Shown piece by piece: positions 1-8,352 of a stretch of DNA of 64,000 nucleotides. The notes under the pieces are model-generated. The model had not been told where the DNA came from, made no database searches, and was given only the letters and a program-made list of their open reading frames with translations. The number at the start of each line of letters is the position of its first letter. The first letter of the stretch is position 1. This DNA comes from an uncultured Eubacterium sp. (lineage in GTDB: Bacteria; Bacillota; Clostridia; Lachnospirales; Lachnospiraceae): assembly GCA_910584795.1 (NCBI GenBank), contig CAJUBZ010000013.1, forward strand, positions 1 to 64,000. The letters are read 5' to 3'. Both the position numbers and the translations under genes were made by a program.

Positions 1-129
1 CGAAGATGAAGTCGGTGCTTAAAATATTCAGTATTATTTTTATTTTCTATAAATGCTCAAGACTCGAGGTGAAGATATTCGCTGTCTGCATTGTTCCAGC
101 AGGAGAATCACTTCCCTACAAACCGAAAA
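1..129. other. Window edge without a supported gene
   Basis: No convincing coding region is seen. One plus-strand frame ends with residues EDEVGA and a TAA at 20-22, so this could be the last codons of a plus-strand gene cut by the window edge. That is too short to assign. The rest is A+T-rich sequence downstream of the minus-strand yfhO-like gene. Confidence 0.3.
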
Positions 130-2814
130 TTATTTCTTTTGTTTTTTGCCTTTTGTCATGATAAATGCTGTAATATTATCTTTAAAAATCAAGCCAAGGA
201 ATGTCAGTAAACATAAAATACTGATTGTTAAACCGCTGCCAAATCCCTGTGGTGTGTATTTAAATGTTACTTCGTGCTGGCCTCCATCTACTAATACACC
301 AATAAATGCACCATCACAGATAGGAGTAATTGCAGATTCATTTCCGTCAACAGAAACTTTCCAGCCTTTGTCGTAAGGAATTGATGTGTACATAATGCCC
401 TGCTGTGATGCAGTAACTGTACCACTGATTTTTGTGTCAGTCCGTTCAGTAACAGTATATGGATTTGCATTTAACAGTGCAAAATCTTCCTGCCATGCTT
501 CTGTATCAAAGGCATATGCGTAACATGCGGAAATTGACTGACCATCGCCTGCAGTGATTGTAATCGTAGAATCAGCAGTTACATTTCCTAAATGACAGAT
601 GTAGTTCTGATTTGTTGAAGAAAATGATTTGGTCGTCGTAGTAGAAGTCGAACCGTTCTGCTCTTCAATAATATTGCCATTAGTTACAGTAGCAGTAAGA
701 GTTTCAGATGATGTTGTACAGTAGAAGTAAACATCAAAAGTCTTCTGATTTGAATCTGGTGTGTATTTGTCATTTGCTTCTAAAGCATACTTGGTACTGA
801 ATGTTCCAACAGCAGATGATTTTAACTGATGGAAAATGTTTTTGCCGCCATTTACAGCTGTTCGTACAAAGTTATTTTGTGTTGCAAATGGATTTCCGCT
901 TTTCTTATCCCAGCTGGCTTCAGTGCCGGTATTCATCATAAATCCAAGAGGAAGTGTATTATTGTATTTATATAATTTTAATGTATTCTGTCCGCCCTTT
1001 GTTTTATAAGTCTTCTGCTCGACAAGTGTCATATTATTTGGAAGTGAGCAGGCTCCGGTAGCGTATTCATATTTTATAGACTGCATTGCTGCAGTTAATG
1101 GTGTGTGTCCATAATATGAGTAGGCGTTGAAAGATGTCTGCATACCAATTTCATCATAATAATCCTGTATTGCCGCAGAAGCAACGGATGAAAATGTTGA
1201 AACACTGTCATAACCGAAACGGGCACCATCATTTCTTGTAGCATGATATTCTCCCTCTGTCCGGTAGAAATTAACACCCTCAGCTTTTGCCATATCTTCA
1301 GCGGCTTTGTTTAACTCATCATAAGTAGTTCTTGCTTCATAATATCCACTACGAGAAGAAGTACTAGGAATACCTGTAACGCTCATGTTTAAAGTTAATT
1401 CACAGAAAACCAATAGTATTAATAAATAAGTAAAGAATGCTTTCATGTCATGATATTTTCTATAACAGAAGAATAAAATTACATACAAAGCGATAAAGAA
1501 AATACTAAAGTAAATAATCTTAATAATGCTTGTGTCTACATCCAGTTCACTAAAGAAACCAGTGTTTTTAAATAATTCCTGTAATACTAATATCAGACCG
1601 ACAGAGGCTCCGGCAGAACCTATAATGTGTACTGGTTTGAATTCTCGGATATGAATGAATGCCTCATAAGCCATTGTGACTATAAGGAAAATGTAGAGGA
1701 ATGATTCTCTACATGGCAGGCTATTTGGAAAATGTAAACCATGCCAGATATAGTTTGGAATATTAAAACTAAAACTTAATAACATGATAACGGCAATAAT
1801 CGTTTTGCCGACACGCTCTTTTATGCTGATCTTTTTGCATAACCAAAATAGTGGAATTAAAATAAATACAGCCACAGTACAATAAATGTTCGGGTCATGT
1901 GGATATTTTAAGTCTGCTACAGGTATACAGATTAATGAGCGGAACAGCATATAAAGAATTGAAAAATATTCTTCTAAAGCTTCCGGGAATGATGTATCTG
2001 CTGATTTTGTCATAAGCATGTTAAAATATTCCGGAAGAATAACACATGCTGCCAGACCACCGCCTAAAATGGAATAGATTGCAAAGTCTTTAAAAGCAAG
2101 TAATCTTGCCTTTAACTGTCCGATATTGGAATCAAAATCAGAAACACAAAGTAAATATATAAAATAGATAACACTGTAAATACACAGCATAATTCCAATA
2201 TAATAATTAGAGAAAATACCAAGTGCCAGTGCAATACAATACATTTTATAACGTTTTTCATTTACTAAACGGTCTAGACCAAGAATAATAAATGGAAGCA
2301 GCCACATACAGTCCAGCCACATAATGTTCCAGCTAAATGCTGCAAAATATGCTGATAGGGCATAGATCATACCAAAAATTACAGCATTAATACTTTTGCT
2401 TTCGAATTTTTTTGTTAAATAATAAGTGGTAGCAAATCCTGCAAGTCCCATTTTTAATATAATTGAGAAACTTACAAAGTCAGCCATATTGCCAGGCCAT
2501 AAAATCGTAAGAAGATTAAACGGACTGGATAAGTAATATGCAGCAATCGCCAGGAAATTCATTCCGGAACCAATTTCCCATGTGTAGAAAAGACTTCCAC
2601 CGCCACGTAATTTGTTTTGTAAAATTTCAAGATATGGTGTGTACTGATGGTAGCAGTCACTTCTGAGATACATTTCATCTCCGAATGGAAATACCCCTTT
2701 AATTAAATACACAACAGTCATTGAAATAACAGGTAGGATAAATGCTAAAAAGTAGATTTTATTATCACTACACCAATTTGTAAATGAAAAGTTATTCTGT
2801 TTCTTTATTTTCAT
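130..2814 (-). CDS. YfhO-family multi-membrane-spanning glycosylation protein
   Basis: This is an 894-residue polytopic membrane protein of the YfhO family. A first membrane span lies near residues 18-37, followed by an extracytoplasmic loop with the family-typical acidic segment GDEMYLRSD and then many hydrophobic segments up to about residue 480. A long extracytoplasmic domain (about 490-860) ends in the YfhO-like stretch PYDKGWKVSVDG, and a final span precedes a Lys-rich tail. In Bacillus and Listeria, YfhO-type proteins act with a CsbB/GtrB-like transferase and a GtrA-like flippase to add sugars to cell-wall polymers outside the membrane; the same role is inferred here. The gene overlaps the upstream gtrA-like gene by 23 bases, implying translational coupling. 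The sugar and acceptor cannot be told from sequence. Confidence 0.85.
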   Translation of the reverse strand: MKIKKQNNFSFTNWCSDNKIYFLAFILPVISMTVVYLIKGVFPFGDEMYLRSDCYHQYTPYLEILQNKLRGGGSLFYTWEIGSGMNFLAIAAYYLSSPFNLLTILWPGNMADFVSFSIILKMGLAGFATTYYLTKKFESKSINAVIFGMIYALSAYFAAFSWNIMWLDCMWLLPFIILGLDRLVNEKRYKMYCIALALGIFSNYYIGIMLCIYSVIYFIYLLCVSDFDSNIGQLKARLLAFKDFAIYSILGGGLAACVILPEYFNMLMTKSADTSFPEALEEYFSILYMLFRSLICIPVADLKYPHDPNIYCTVAVFILIPLFWLCKKISIKERVGKTIIAVIMLLSFSFNIPNYIWHGLHFPNSLPCRESFLYIFLIVTMAYEAFIHIREFKPVHIIGSAGASVGLILVLQELFKNTGFFSELDVDTSIIKIIYFSIFFIALYVILFFCYRKYHDMKAFFTYLLILLVFCELTLNMSVTGIPSTSSRSGYYEARTTYDELNKAAEDMAKAEGVNFYRTEGEYHATRNDGARFGYDSVSTFSSVASAAIQDYYDEIGMQTSFNAYSYYGHTPLTAAMQSIKYEYATGACSLPNNMTLVEQKTYKTKGGQNTLKLYKYNNTLPLGFMMNTGTEASWDKKSGNPFATQNNFVRTAVNGGKNIFHQLKSSAVGTFSTKYALEANDKYTPDSNQKTFDVYFYCTTSSETLTATVTNGNIIEEQNGSTSTTTTKSFSSTNQNYICHLGNVTADSTITITAGDGQSISACYAYAFDTEAWQEDFALLNANPYTVTERTDTKISGTVTASQQGIMYTSIPYDKGWKVSVDGNESAITPICDGAFIGVLVDGGQHEVTFKYTPQGFGSGLTISILCLLTFLGLIFKDNITAFIMTKGKKQKK

Positions 2815-3289
2815 TTTGTGTCCCCTTCCTTTTGTTAAAAATGAATAGTTTACTAAAAATATAATTTAATACAATTGTTAAAACCATAGAGATTGCCTTG
2901 GCAATATAAGGATTGCCTCCAATCATTTTGGAGATTAACAATATAATTTCAGTCATAATTAATGTGACAATACGTGCATTCGTAAATTTAATAAATTCCC
3001 GTAAAATTGCAGAGAAACTTGACGTTCTGCTTTTAAATACCCAGAGCTTATTCGTAATGTATGCAAAAATGATTGCACATATGGTCGAAATGACATTAGA
3101 TATTAATTCGTCACATCCTACAGCTGTAATTGCTGAAAATACAACATAATCTACCACAGACGTACCCAGACCGAAAAAGATATAAGAAATCATCTCATAA
3201 CTAATTAGTCCGCGAATTAAAGTACAGACTTGTTTGTTGCCGCAATGTTTTAATAAAAAATTGCGTATTTTTACTATAATTTCTTTCAT
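2792..3289 (-). CDS. GtrA-family membrane protein, probable lipid-sugar flippase
   Basis: This 165-residue protein has four predicted membrane spans, the standard size and layout of GtrA/GtcA proteins. The N-terminal part contains the family-like stretch YIFFGLGTSVVDY. GtrA proteins are thought to move undecaprenyl-phosphate-linked sugars across the cytoplasmic membrane for use by an outside glycosyltransferase. The gene sits between a GtrB-like transferase and a YfhO-like protein on the same strand, which is the expected partner order. It lies 18 bases after the transferase and overlaps the next gene. An AAAGGAC ribosome site precedes the ATG. Confidence 0.85.
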   Translation of the reverse strand: MKEIIVKIRNFLLKHCGNKQVCTLIRGLISYEMISYIFFGLGTSVVDYVVFSAITAVGCDELISNVISTICAIIFAYITNKLWVFKSRTSSFSAILREFIKFTNARIVTLIMTEIILLISKMIGGNPYIAKAISMVLTIVLNYIFSKLFIFNKRKGTQNENKETE

Positions 3290-3307
3290 TTGCTTTGTCC
3301 TTTAAAA

Positions 3308-4246
3308 TTATTTTGCATTATCTATATTTGAGTCCTGAACGATATAAATAGGTCTATCCTTGGATTCAAGATATATGTTGGCGATATATTCTCCTAATAT
3401 TCCCAATGATAATTCAATGATACCACCCATAAAAAGAACCGCTGTCATTAGGGAAGCATATCCTGAAACTTCAATGTCAAAAAATAATTTTCGAACAAGT
3501 GTAATAACAATCATAACAAATGCCAGAAAAGAAATAAAAAGTCCGGAACAGGTTAGAAACCTTAATGGAGCAATGGAAAACGATGTAATTCCTGTCAAAG
3601 CATATTTAAACAGACTTTTAAAACTCCATTTTGTTTCACCGGCAGGACGTTCAATATTCTCGTAAGGAATCCAACTGGTCTGAAAACCAACCCATTCGAA
3701 AATACCTTTTGAAAAACGTTGTACTTCAGATAACCTGATAATATTGTCTACCATTTGTTTACTCATAATTCGAAAATCCACAGCATTCTGTACTAATTGA
3801 ACATCGGTGAAACGATTGCTCAATTTGTAGTAAAGAGCTGAAAATGCACTTTTAATTTTCGATTCGCCTTTTCTGCTGGTACGTTTTGCGGCACAGCAGT
3901 CATATCCCTTTTCGATTTCAGAAAGCATTTTAGGAACCAGTGCCGGAGGGTGTTGTAAATCTGCATCCATTACGATAATGTAATCGGCAGTAGTATTACA
4001 TAGCCCGGCATACATTGCAGCTTCTTTTCCGAAATTTCTAGAGAATGAAACATATTTTACGTTGGCATTTTTCTCGGCTAAATCTTTTAGAAGTAAGTGT
4101 GTTCTATCTTTACTTCCGTCATTTACAAAAATGTATGTAAAAGAATAGCCTTCAATAGTTTTATAAATTTTTTCTGATTCCTCATAAAACATGTGAAGCA
4201 TTGCTTCTTCATTATAACAGGGAACCACCACGTCGATTGTTTTCAT
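3308..4246 (-). CDS. GtrB/CsbB-like family 2 glycosyltransferase (polyprenyl-phosphate sugar synthase)
   Basis: This is a 312-residue DPM1/GtrB-type enzyme. The N-terminal GT-A domain begins VVPCYNEE, continues with VNDGSKD, and has the catalytic region MDADLQHPP near residues 92-100. Two C-terminal membrane helices lie at roughly 230-295. Such enzymes load a nucleotide sugar onto undecaprenyl phosphate at the inner membrane face. It is the first full gene of the gtrB-gtrA-yfhO operon. The start codon follows CGGAGG with normal spacing and overlaps the stop of a 13-codon leader ORF. A putative promoter with a near-palindrome over its -10 lies upstream. Confidence 0.9.
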   Translation of the reverse strand: MKTIDVVVPCYNEEAMLHMFYEESEKIYKTIEGYSFTYIFVNDGSKDRTHLLLKDLAEKNANVKYVSFSRNFGKEAAMYAGLCNTTADYIIVMDADLQHPPALVPKMLSEIEKGYDCCAAKRTSRKGESKIKSAFSALYYKLSNRFTDVQLVQNAVDFRIMSKQMVDNIIRLSEVQRFSKGIFEWVGFQTSWIPYENIERPAGETKWSFKSLFKYALTGITSFSIAPLRFLTCSGLFISFLAFVMIVITLVRKLFFDIEVSGYASLMTAVLFMGGIIELSLGILGEYIANIYLESKDRPIYIVQDSNIDNAK

Positions 4247-4284
4247 CTTAATCCTCCGAAAAACGACAAAATATTATTGTCCAT
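4243..4284 (-). CDS. Possible 13-residue leader ORF coupled to the gtrB-like gene
   Basis: A 13-codon frame encodes MDNNILSFFGGLR. It has GGAGAGG just upstream, and its TGA overlaps the ATG of the glycosyltransferase (ATGA). The layout would suit translational coupling or a leader peptide. If the inferred promoter at 4295-4323 is used, transcription would start very near this ATG and its ribosome site would be lost. The case is therefore open, and chance occurrence of such a short frame is quite possible. Confidence 0.25.
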   Translation of the reverse strand: MDNNILSFFGGLR

Positions 4285-4292
4285 AATCCTCT

Positions 4293-4323
4293 CCATTTTA
4301 CTATAAAATGGAACAAGTGTAAA
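4293..4323 (-). promoter_or_regulatory. Putative gtrB-operon promoter with overlapping palindrome
   Basis: On the minus strand TTTACA (4318-4323) and TAAAAT (4295-4300) are separated by 17 bases. The perfect inverted repeat CCATTTTA-CTA-TAAAATGG (4293-4311) covers the -10, as expected for an operator. A closely similar palindrome lies over the -35 of the giant surface-protein gene at 47721-47740. Confidence 0.45.
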
Positions 4324-4328
4324 TAAAA

Positions 4329-4357
4329 AAACTTGTCCCCAGTAAGGAGACAAGTTT
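4329..4357 (-). terminator. Rho-independent terminator of argG
   Basis: The 12-bp arms at 4329-4340 and 4346-4357 (one G-T wobble) enclose a 5-base loop. Read on the minus strand the stem is followed by a run of T (the A-rich 4322-4330). It lies just past the argG stop codon. Confidence 0.85.
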
Positions 4358-4372
4358 ACAATAAATTAATAT

Positions 4373-5596
4373 TTATTTTTCAATTCCATTTTCTTTTTCC
4401 ATCATTGCTCTAACTTTTAGTGGAAGACCAAATAATGTGATAAATCCTTCAGCATCATGGTGGTCATATAAATCACCTGTTGTAAATGATGCAAGGCTTT
4501 CACTATATAATGAATATGGAGAAGTCGTTCCAGCCTTAATGATGTTTCCTTTGTAAAGTTTGAATTTTACTTCACCGGTAACATATTCCTGTGTAGATTC
4601 AATAAATGCCTGAACAGCCTCACGAAGTGGTGTAAACCATTTTCCTTCGTATACAATCTGAGCAAGTTTGTTACCCATATCCTTCTTAACATCCATTGTA
4701 GCTCTGTCGAGAACTAATTCTTCAAGCTGATCGTGTGCTTCCATAAGGATTGTTCCACCCGGAGTTTCATAAACACCACGGGATTTCATGCCAACAACAC
4801 GGTTTTCAACAATATCCACAATACCAACTCCGTGTTTTCCGCCGAGTCTGTTTAATTCACGGATAATATCAGATACTTTCATTTCTTTTCCGTTTACAGA
4901 TTTTGGAACACCCTTTTCAAAAGTCATTGTTACATATTCACCTTCATCCGGAGCTTTCTCAGGAGAAACACCGAGAACTAAAAGGTGATCGTAATTTGGT
5001 TCGTTTGCAGGATCTTCTAATTCTAAACCTTCATGGCTGATATGCCATAAGTTTCTGTCACGGCTGTAGCTCTGGTCTGCTGAAAATGGAAGGTCAATAC
5101 CATGTGCCTTACAATATTCAATTTCTGATTCACGGCTGTCCATATCCCATTTGTCATCTCTCCATGCAGCAATAATCTTGATGTCTGGAGCAAGTGCCTT
5201 AATACCAAGTTCAAAACGAATCTGGTCATTTCCTTTACCAGTAGCACCATGGCAGATAGCAGTAGCACCTTCTTTTCTTGCAATTTCAACTAATCTTTTT
5301 GCAATACCCGGTCTTGCCATGGAAGTACCAAGTAAGTATTTATTTTCATATACTGCACTTCCCTGAACACAAGGAACAATATAATCATCACAGAATTCAT
5401 CTGTAATATCTTCTATGTATAATTTTGTAGCACCTGAGTATTTTGCTCTTTCCTCAAGACCATCTAATTCCTCTTCCTGTCCACAGTCGATGCAGCAGCA
5501 GATCACTTCATAATCATAGTTTTCCTTTAACCAAGGGATGATAGCTGTAGTATCAAGTCCGCCTGAATAAGCTAAAATAACTTTTTCCTTTGCCAT
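4373..5596 (-). CDS. argG: Argininosuccinate synthase
   Basis: This 407-residue protein joins citrulline and aspartate using ATP to give argininosuccinate, the penultimate step of arginine synthesis. The N terminus carries the PP-loop motif AYSGGLDTT. Further family signatures include the GATGKGNDQIRFE segment and SYSRDRNLW. I chose the ATG at 5596 because GGAGG sits 8 bases before it; an in-frame TTG at 5611 would put the ribosome site inside the gene. It is divergent from argCJBD, and the intervening region holds mirrored promoters and ArgR-like sites. argH was not seen in the window. Confidence 0.97.
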   Translation of the reverse strand: MAKEKVILAYSGGLDTTAIIPWLKENYDYEVICCCIDCGQEEELDGLEERAKYSGATKLYIEDITDEFCDDYIVPCVQGSAVYENKYLLGTSMARPGIAKRLVEIARKEGATAICHGATGKGNDQIRFELGIKALAPDIKIIAAWRDDKWDMDSRESEIEYCKAHGIDLPFSADQSYSRDRNLWHISHEGLELEDPANEPNYDHLLVLGVSPEKAPDEGEYVTMTFEKGVPKSVNGKEMKVSDIIRELNRLGGKHGVGIVDIVENRVVGMKSRGVYETPGGTILMEAHDQLEELVLDRATMDVKKDMGNKLAQIVYEGKWFTPLREAVQAFIESTQEYVTGEVKFKLYKGNIIKAGTTSPYSLYSESLASFTTGDLYDHHDAEGFITLFGLPLKVRAMMEKENGIEK

Positions 5597-5675
5597 TTTA
5601 CAATCCTCCAAATATATTCTTTTTCTTCTTTATATAAATGCAGCAAAAACTTGCAGCATATTGTCAACAGTTGCT

Positions 5676-5704
5676 ACTATACAACACTTATGCATAAAAA
5701 TCAA
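5676..5704 (-). promoter_or_regulatory. argG promoter with ARG-box-like site in the spacer
   Basis: On the minus strand TTGATT (5699-5704) and TATAGT (5676-5681) are 17 bases apart. The spacer contains CTTATGCATAAAAATCAAG (plus strand, 5688-5706), close to the Bacillus ARG box ATGAATAAAAATTCAAG. Binding of ArgR here would cover the promoter. Confidence 0.6.
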
Positions 5705-5727
5705 GAAAAAATCTGAAAATTTGTATA

Positions 5728-5750
5728 TTTATGCAAAAATAATGCATAAA
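5728..5750. promoter_or_regulatory. Putative ArgR operator (inverted repeat)
   Basis: A perfect 8-bp inverted repeat, TTTATGCA-7-TGCATAAA, has the A/T-rich centre and ATGCA/TGCAT half-sites of an ARG box. It lies between the two divergent arginine promoters. A further half-site, CTTGCATAA, overlaps the argC -35 just downstream. Confidence 0.55.
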
Positions 5751-5752
5751 AC

Positions 5753-5781
5753 TTGCATAATATACAGAAAAAGTGTATAGT
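5753..5781 (+). promoter_or_regulatory. argCJBD promoter
   Basis: TTGCAT (5753-5758) and TATAGT (5776-5781) are separated by 17 bases. The -10 is identical to that of divergent argG. The -35 lies inside the ARG-like half-site, fitting repression by arginine-loaded ArgR. Confidence 0.6.
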
Positions 5782-5868
5782 TACTAACAGTAGCATAAAA
5801 TGGCTTGTATTTTAATACACAAAAGACTAAAATACAGTTGGAAGAAAATATAACAGAGAGAGGTAAAT

Positions 5869-6909
5869 ATGATTAAAGTAGGAATTATTGGCTCTACAGG
5901 ATATGCAGGTGTTGAGATTGTCAGATTAATACAGCAGCACAAAGAAGCAGAAGTAGTATGGTTTGGTTCAAGAAGTTATGTAGATAAAAAATATTCAGAA
6001 GTTTTTAGGAATATGTTTCAGATAGTGGACGCAAAGTGTCTTGATGATAATATGGAGGAACTGGCTGAGGCGGTTGATGTTATTTTTACAGCTACCCCAC
6101 AGGGACTCTGTGGTTCTTTGGTCAATGAGGATATATTAAATAAGGTAAAGATTATAGATTTAAGTGCTGATTTTCGAATTAAAGATGTGGCAACCTATGA
6201 AAAATGGTATGGAATAGAACATAAAAGCCCACAGTTTATTGATGAGGCTGTTTATGGTTTATGTGAAATCAATAGAGATAAGGTAGCAGATGCAAGAATT
6301 ATTGCCAATCCGGGATGTTATACAACATGTAGTATTTTGTCTATTTATCCGATGGTAAAAGAAGGGCTCATTGATACAAAATCAATTATCATTGATGCAA
6401 AGTCAGGAACATCCGGGGCAGGGCGAGGAGCAAAGGTGCCAAATCTGTTCTGTGAGGTTAATGAAAATATCAAAGCTTATGGAGTGACAACACACAGGCA
6501 TACACCGGAAATAGAAGAGCAGTTAGGATATGCAGCAGGTGAAGAAGTGATGATTAATTTTACACCACACCTTGTTCCGATGCAGAGGGGAATCTTAGTG
6601 ACTGCTTATGCCAATTTGAAAAAGGATGTTACATATAATGAAGTAAAAGCGGTTTATGACAAATATTATGAAAAGGAATATTTTATCCGTGTATTAGAAA
6701 AGGATGAAACTCCTGAAACAAGATGGGTAGAAGGCAGTAACTTTGTAGATGTGAATTTTAAAATTGATGAGAGAACCGGTCGTATTATTATGATGGGGGC
6801 TTTAGATAATCTGATAAAAGGTGCGGCAGGACAGGCTGTGCAGAATTTTAATATTATGTTTGGTTTTGATGAGAATGAAGGTTTACAGCAGGTACCAATG
6901 TTCCCATAA
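5869..6909 (+). CDS. argC: N-acetyl-gamma-glutamyl-phosphate reductase
   Basis: This 346-residue NADPH-dependent enzyme reduces N-acetylglutamyl phosphate to the semialdehyde, the third step of the acetylated arginine route. The N terminus has the nucleotide-binding start GIIGSTGYAGVE. The catalytic cysteine is C150 in NPGCYTT, and HRHTPEIEE carries the conserved histidine. It is the first gene of argC-argJ-argB-argD, each separated by about 45-125 bases, and is preceded by GAGAGAGG. Length and motifs are normal for the family. Confidence 0.97.
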   Translation: MIKVGIIGSTGYAGVEIVRLIQQHKEAEVVWFGSRSYVDKKYSEVFRNMFQIVDAKCLDDNMEELAEAVDVIFTATPQGLCGSLVNEDILNKVKIIDLSADFRIKDVATYEKWYGIEHKSPQFIDEAVYGLCEINRDKVADARIIANPGCYTTCSILSIYPMVKEGLIDTKSIIIDAKSGTSGAGRGAKVPNLFCEVNENIKAYGVTTHRHTPEIEEQLGYAAGEEVMINFTPHLVPMQRGILVTAYANLKKDVTYNEVKAVYDKYYEKEYFIRVLEKDETPETRWVEGSNFVDVNFKIDERTGRIIMMGALDNLIKGAAGQAVQNFNIMFGFDENEGLQQVPMFP

Positions 6910-6998
6910 AACAGTGACATTTTTCGTGACGATAATATAGAGTAGAACTTTATTTCATGCTCTGTGGAAATAAACGATAACAACAGCAAGGAGAAATT

Positions 6999-8228
6999 AT
7001 GAAGAAAATAGATGGCGGAGTAACTGCTCCAAAAGGATTTAAAGCAACAGGACTACGTGTGGGAATCAAAGAAGGCAATACAGATAAAAAAGATATGGCA
7101 ATAGTTTACAGTGAAGCGCCATGTGTGGCAGCAGGTACATTTACTACCAATCAGGTAAAAGCTGCTCCTGTGAAATGGGATATGAATATTGTAGAAAATA
7201 GTGAGACAGTACATGCAGTCGTATGTAACAGTGGTGTTGCCAATGCATGTACAGGTTCTGAGGGAATGCAGTATTGTGAGGATATGGCAGAAGTTACAGC
7301 AGATGCTCTTAATATAGGAAAGAAGGAAGTTTTAGTTGCATCAACCGGTGTTATTGGAGCACAGCTTCCAATGGATAAGATTACAAAAGGAATCAGGAAA
7401 CTTGTACCAGGACTTAATGATGATTTGAATGGTGGACATGATGCAGCGCTTGCAATTATGACTACAGATACAATTCCAAAAGAAATCGCTTATGAAGTGG
7501 AAATAGGAGGAAAGATTTGTACGATTGGCGGAATATGTAAGGGTTCCGGCATGATACATCCAAATATGTGCACTATGCTTGGATTCGTTATGACAGATGT
7601 AAATATATCTAAGGAACTCCTGACAGAAGCATTGAAGGAAGATATTAAAGAGACTTTTAACATGGTTTCTGTGGATGGGGATACATCAACGAATGACACT
7701 GTTTTGCTTCTTGCCAATGGATTAGCAGGAAATGAAAAAATAACAGAGAAAAATGAAGATTATTTTAAATTTGTAGAAGTGCTTCATCAGATTAATGTTT
7801 TCCTGTCTAAGAAAATAGCAGGAGACGGTGAGGGAGCAACAGCTCTGTTTGAAGTGAAAATCGTGGGGGCAGAGTCAAAAGAACAGGCAGTTACACTGGC
7901 AAAATCAGTTGTCACTTCCAGTCTTACCAAGGCAGCGGTTTATGGACATGATGCAAATTGGGGAAGGATTCTTTGTGCGTTGGGATATTCTAAAGCAGTG
8001 TTCAATCCGGACACCGTAGATATTTATTTTGAAAGTAAGGCAGGAAAATTAAAAATTGTGGAAAACGGAATGGCGACGGATTACAGCGAGGAGAAGGCAA
8101 CAGAGATTCTGTCACAAGAGGAAGTGACAGCAATCTGCGATATGAAGATGGGAGAATATAGTGCAACGGCATGGGGGTGTGATTTAACTCATGAATATGT
8201 AAGTATCAATGCGGATTATAGAAGTTAA
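6999..8228 (+). CDS. argJ: Bifunctional glutamate N-acetyltransferase / ornithine acetyltransferase
   Basis: This 409-residue precursor moves the acetyl group from acetylornithine back to glutamate. Its presence implies the cyclic arginine pathway. ArgJ splits itself before a threonine in a segment usually written MATML. Here it reads MCTML, with T192 as the predicted new N-terminal nucleophile and the preceding Ala replaced by Cys. The GSGMIHPN sequence before the cleavage site and GHDANWGRILCA in the beta chain are family hallmarks. An AAGGAG ribosome site lies 7 bases before the ATG. Whether it is mono- or bifunctional cannot be read from sequence. Confidence 0.96.
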   Translation: MKKIDGGVTAPKGFKATGLRVGIKEGNTDKKDMAIVYSEAPCVAAGTFTTNQVKAAPVKWDMNIVENSETVHAVVCNSGVANACTGSEGMQYCEDMAEVTADALNIGKKEVLVASTGVIGAQLPMDKITKGIRKLVPGLNDDLNGGHDAALAIMTTDTIPKEIAYEVEIGGKICTIGGICKGSGMIHPNMCTMLGFVMTDVNISKELLTEALKEDIKETFNMVSVDGDTSTNDTVLLLANGLAGNEKITEKNEDYFKFVEVLHQINVFLSKKIAGDGEGATALFEVKIVGAESKEQAVTLAKSVVTSSLTKAAVYGHDANWGRILCALGYSKAVFNPDTVDIYFESKAGKLKIVENGMATDYSEEKATEILSQEEVTAICDMKMGEYSATAWGCDLTHEYVSINADYRS

Positions 8229-8352
8229 ATACATGTGCCGCAGAGAAAGATGATGGAGAATCAAAGCCAATTTGTGTTAATGGGAAATATATAGCATTTG
8301 AATATATGGATTAGACAATGAATAAATTTTGAGAAGAAAAGAGGAAACTAAC

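Noticed and set aside
53..376. 107-codon plus-strand frame at the window start
   Set aside because: It lies mostly antisense to the well-supported yfhO-like gene and shows no family features.
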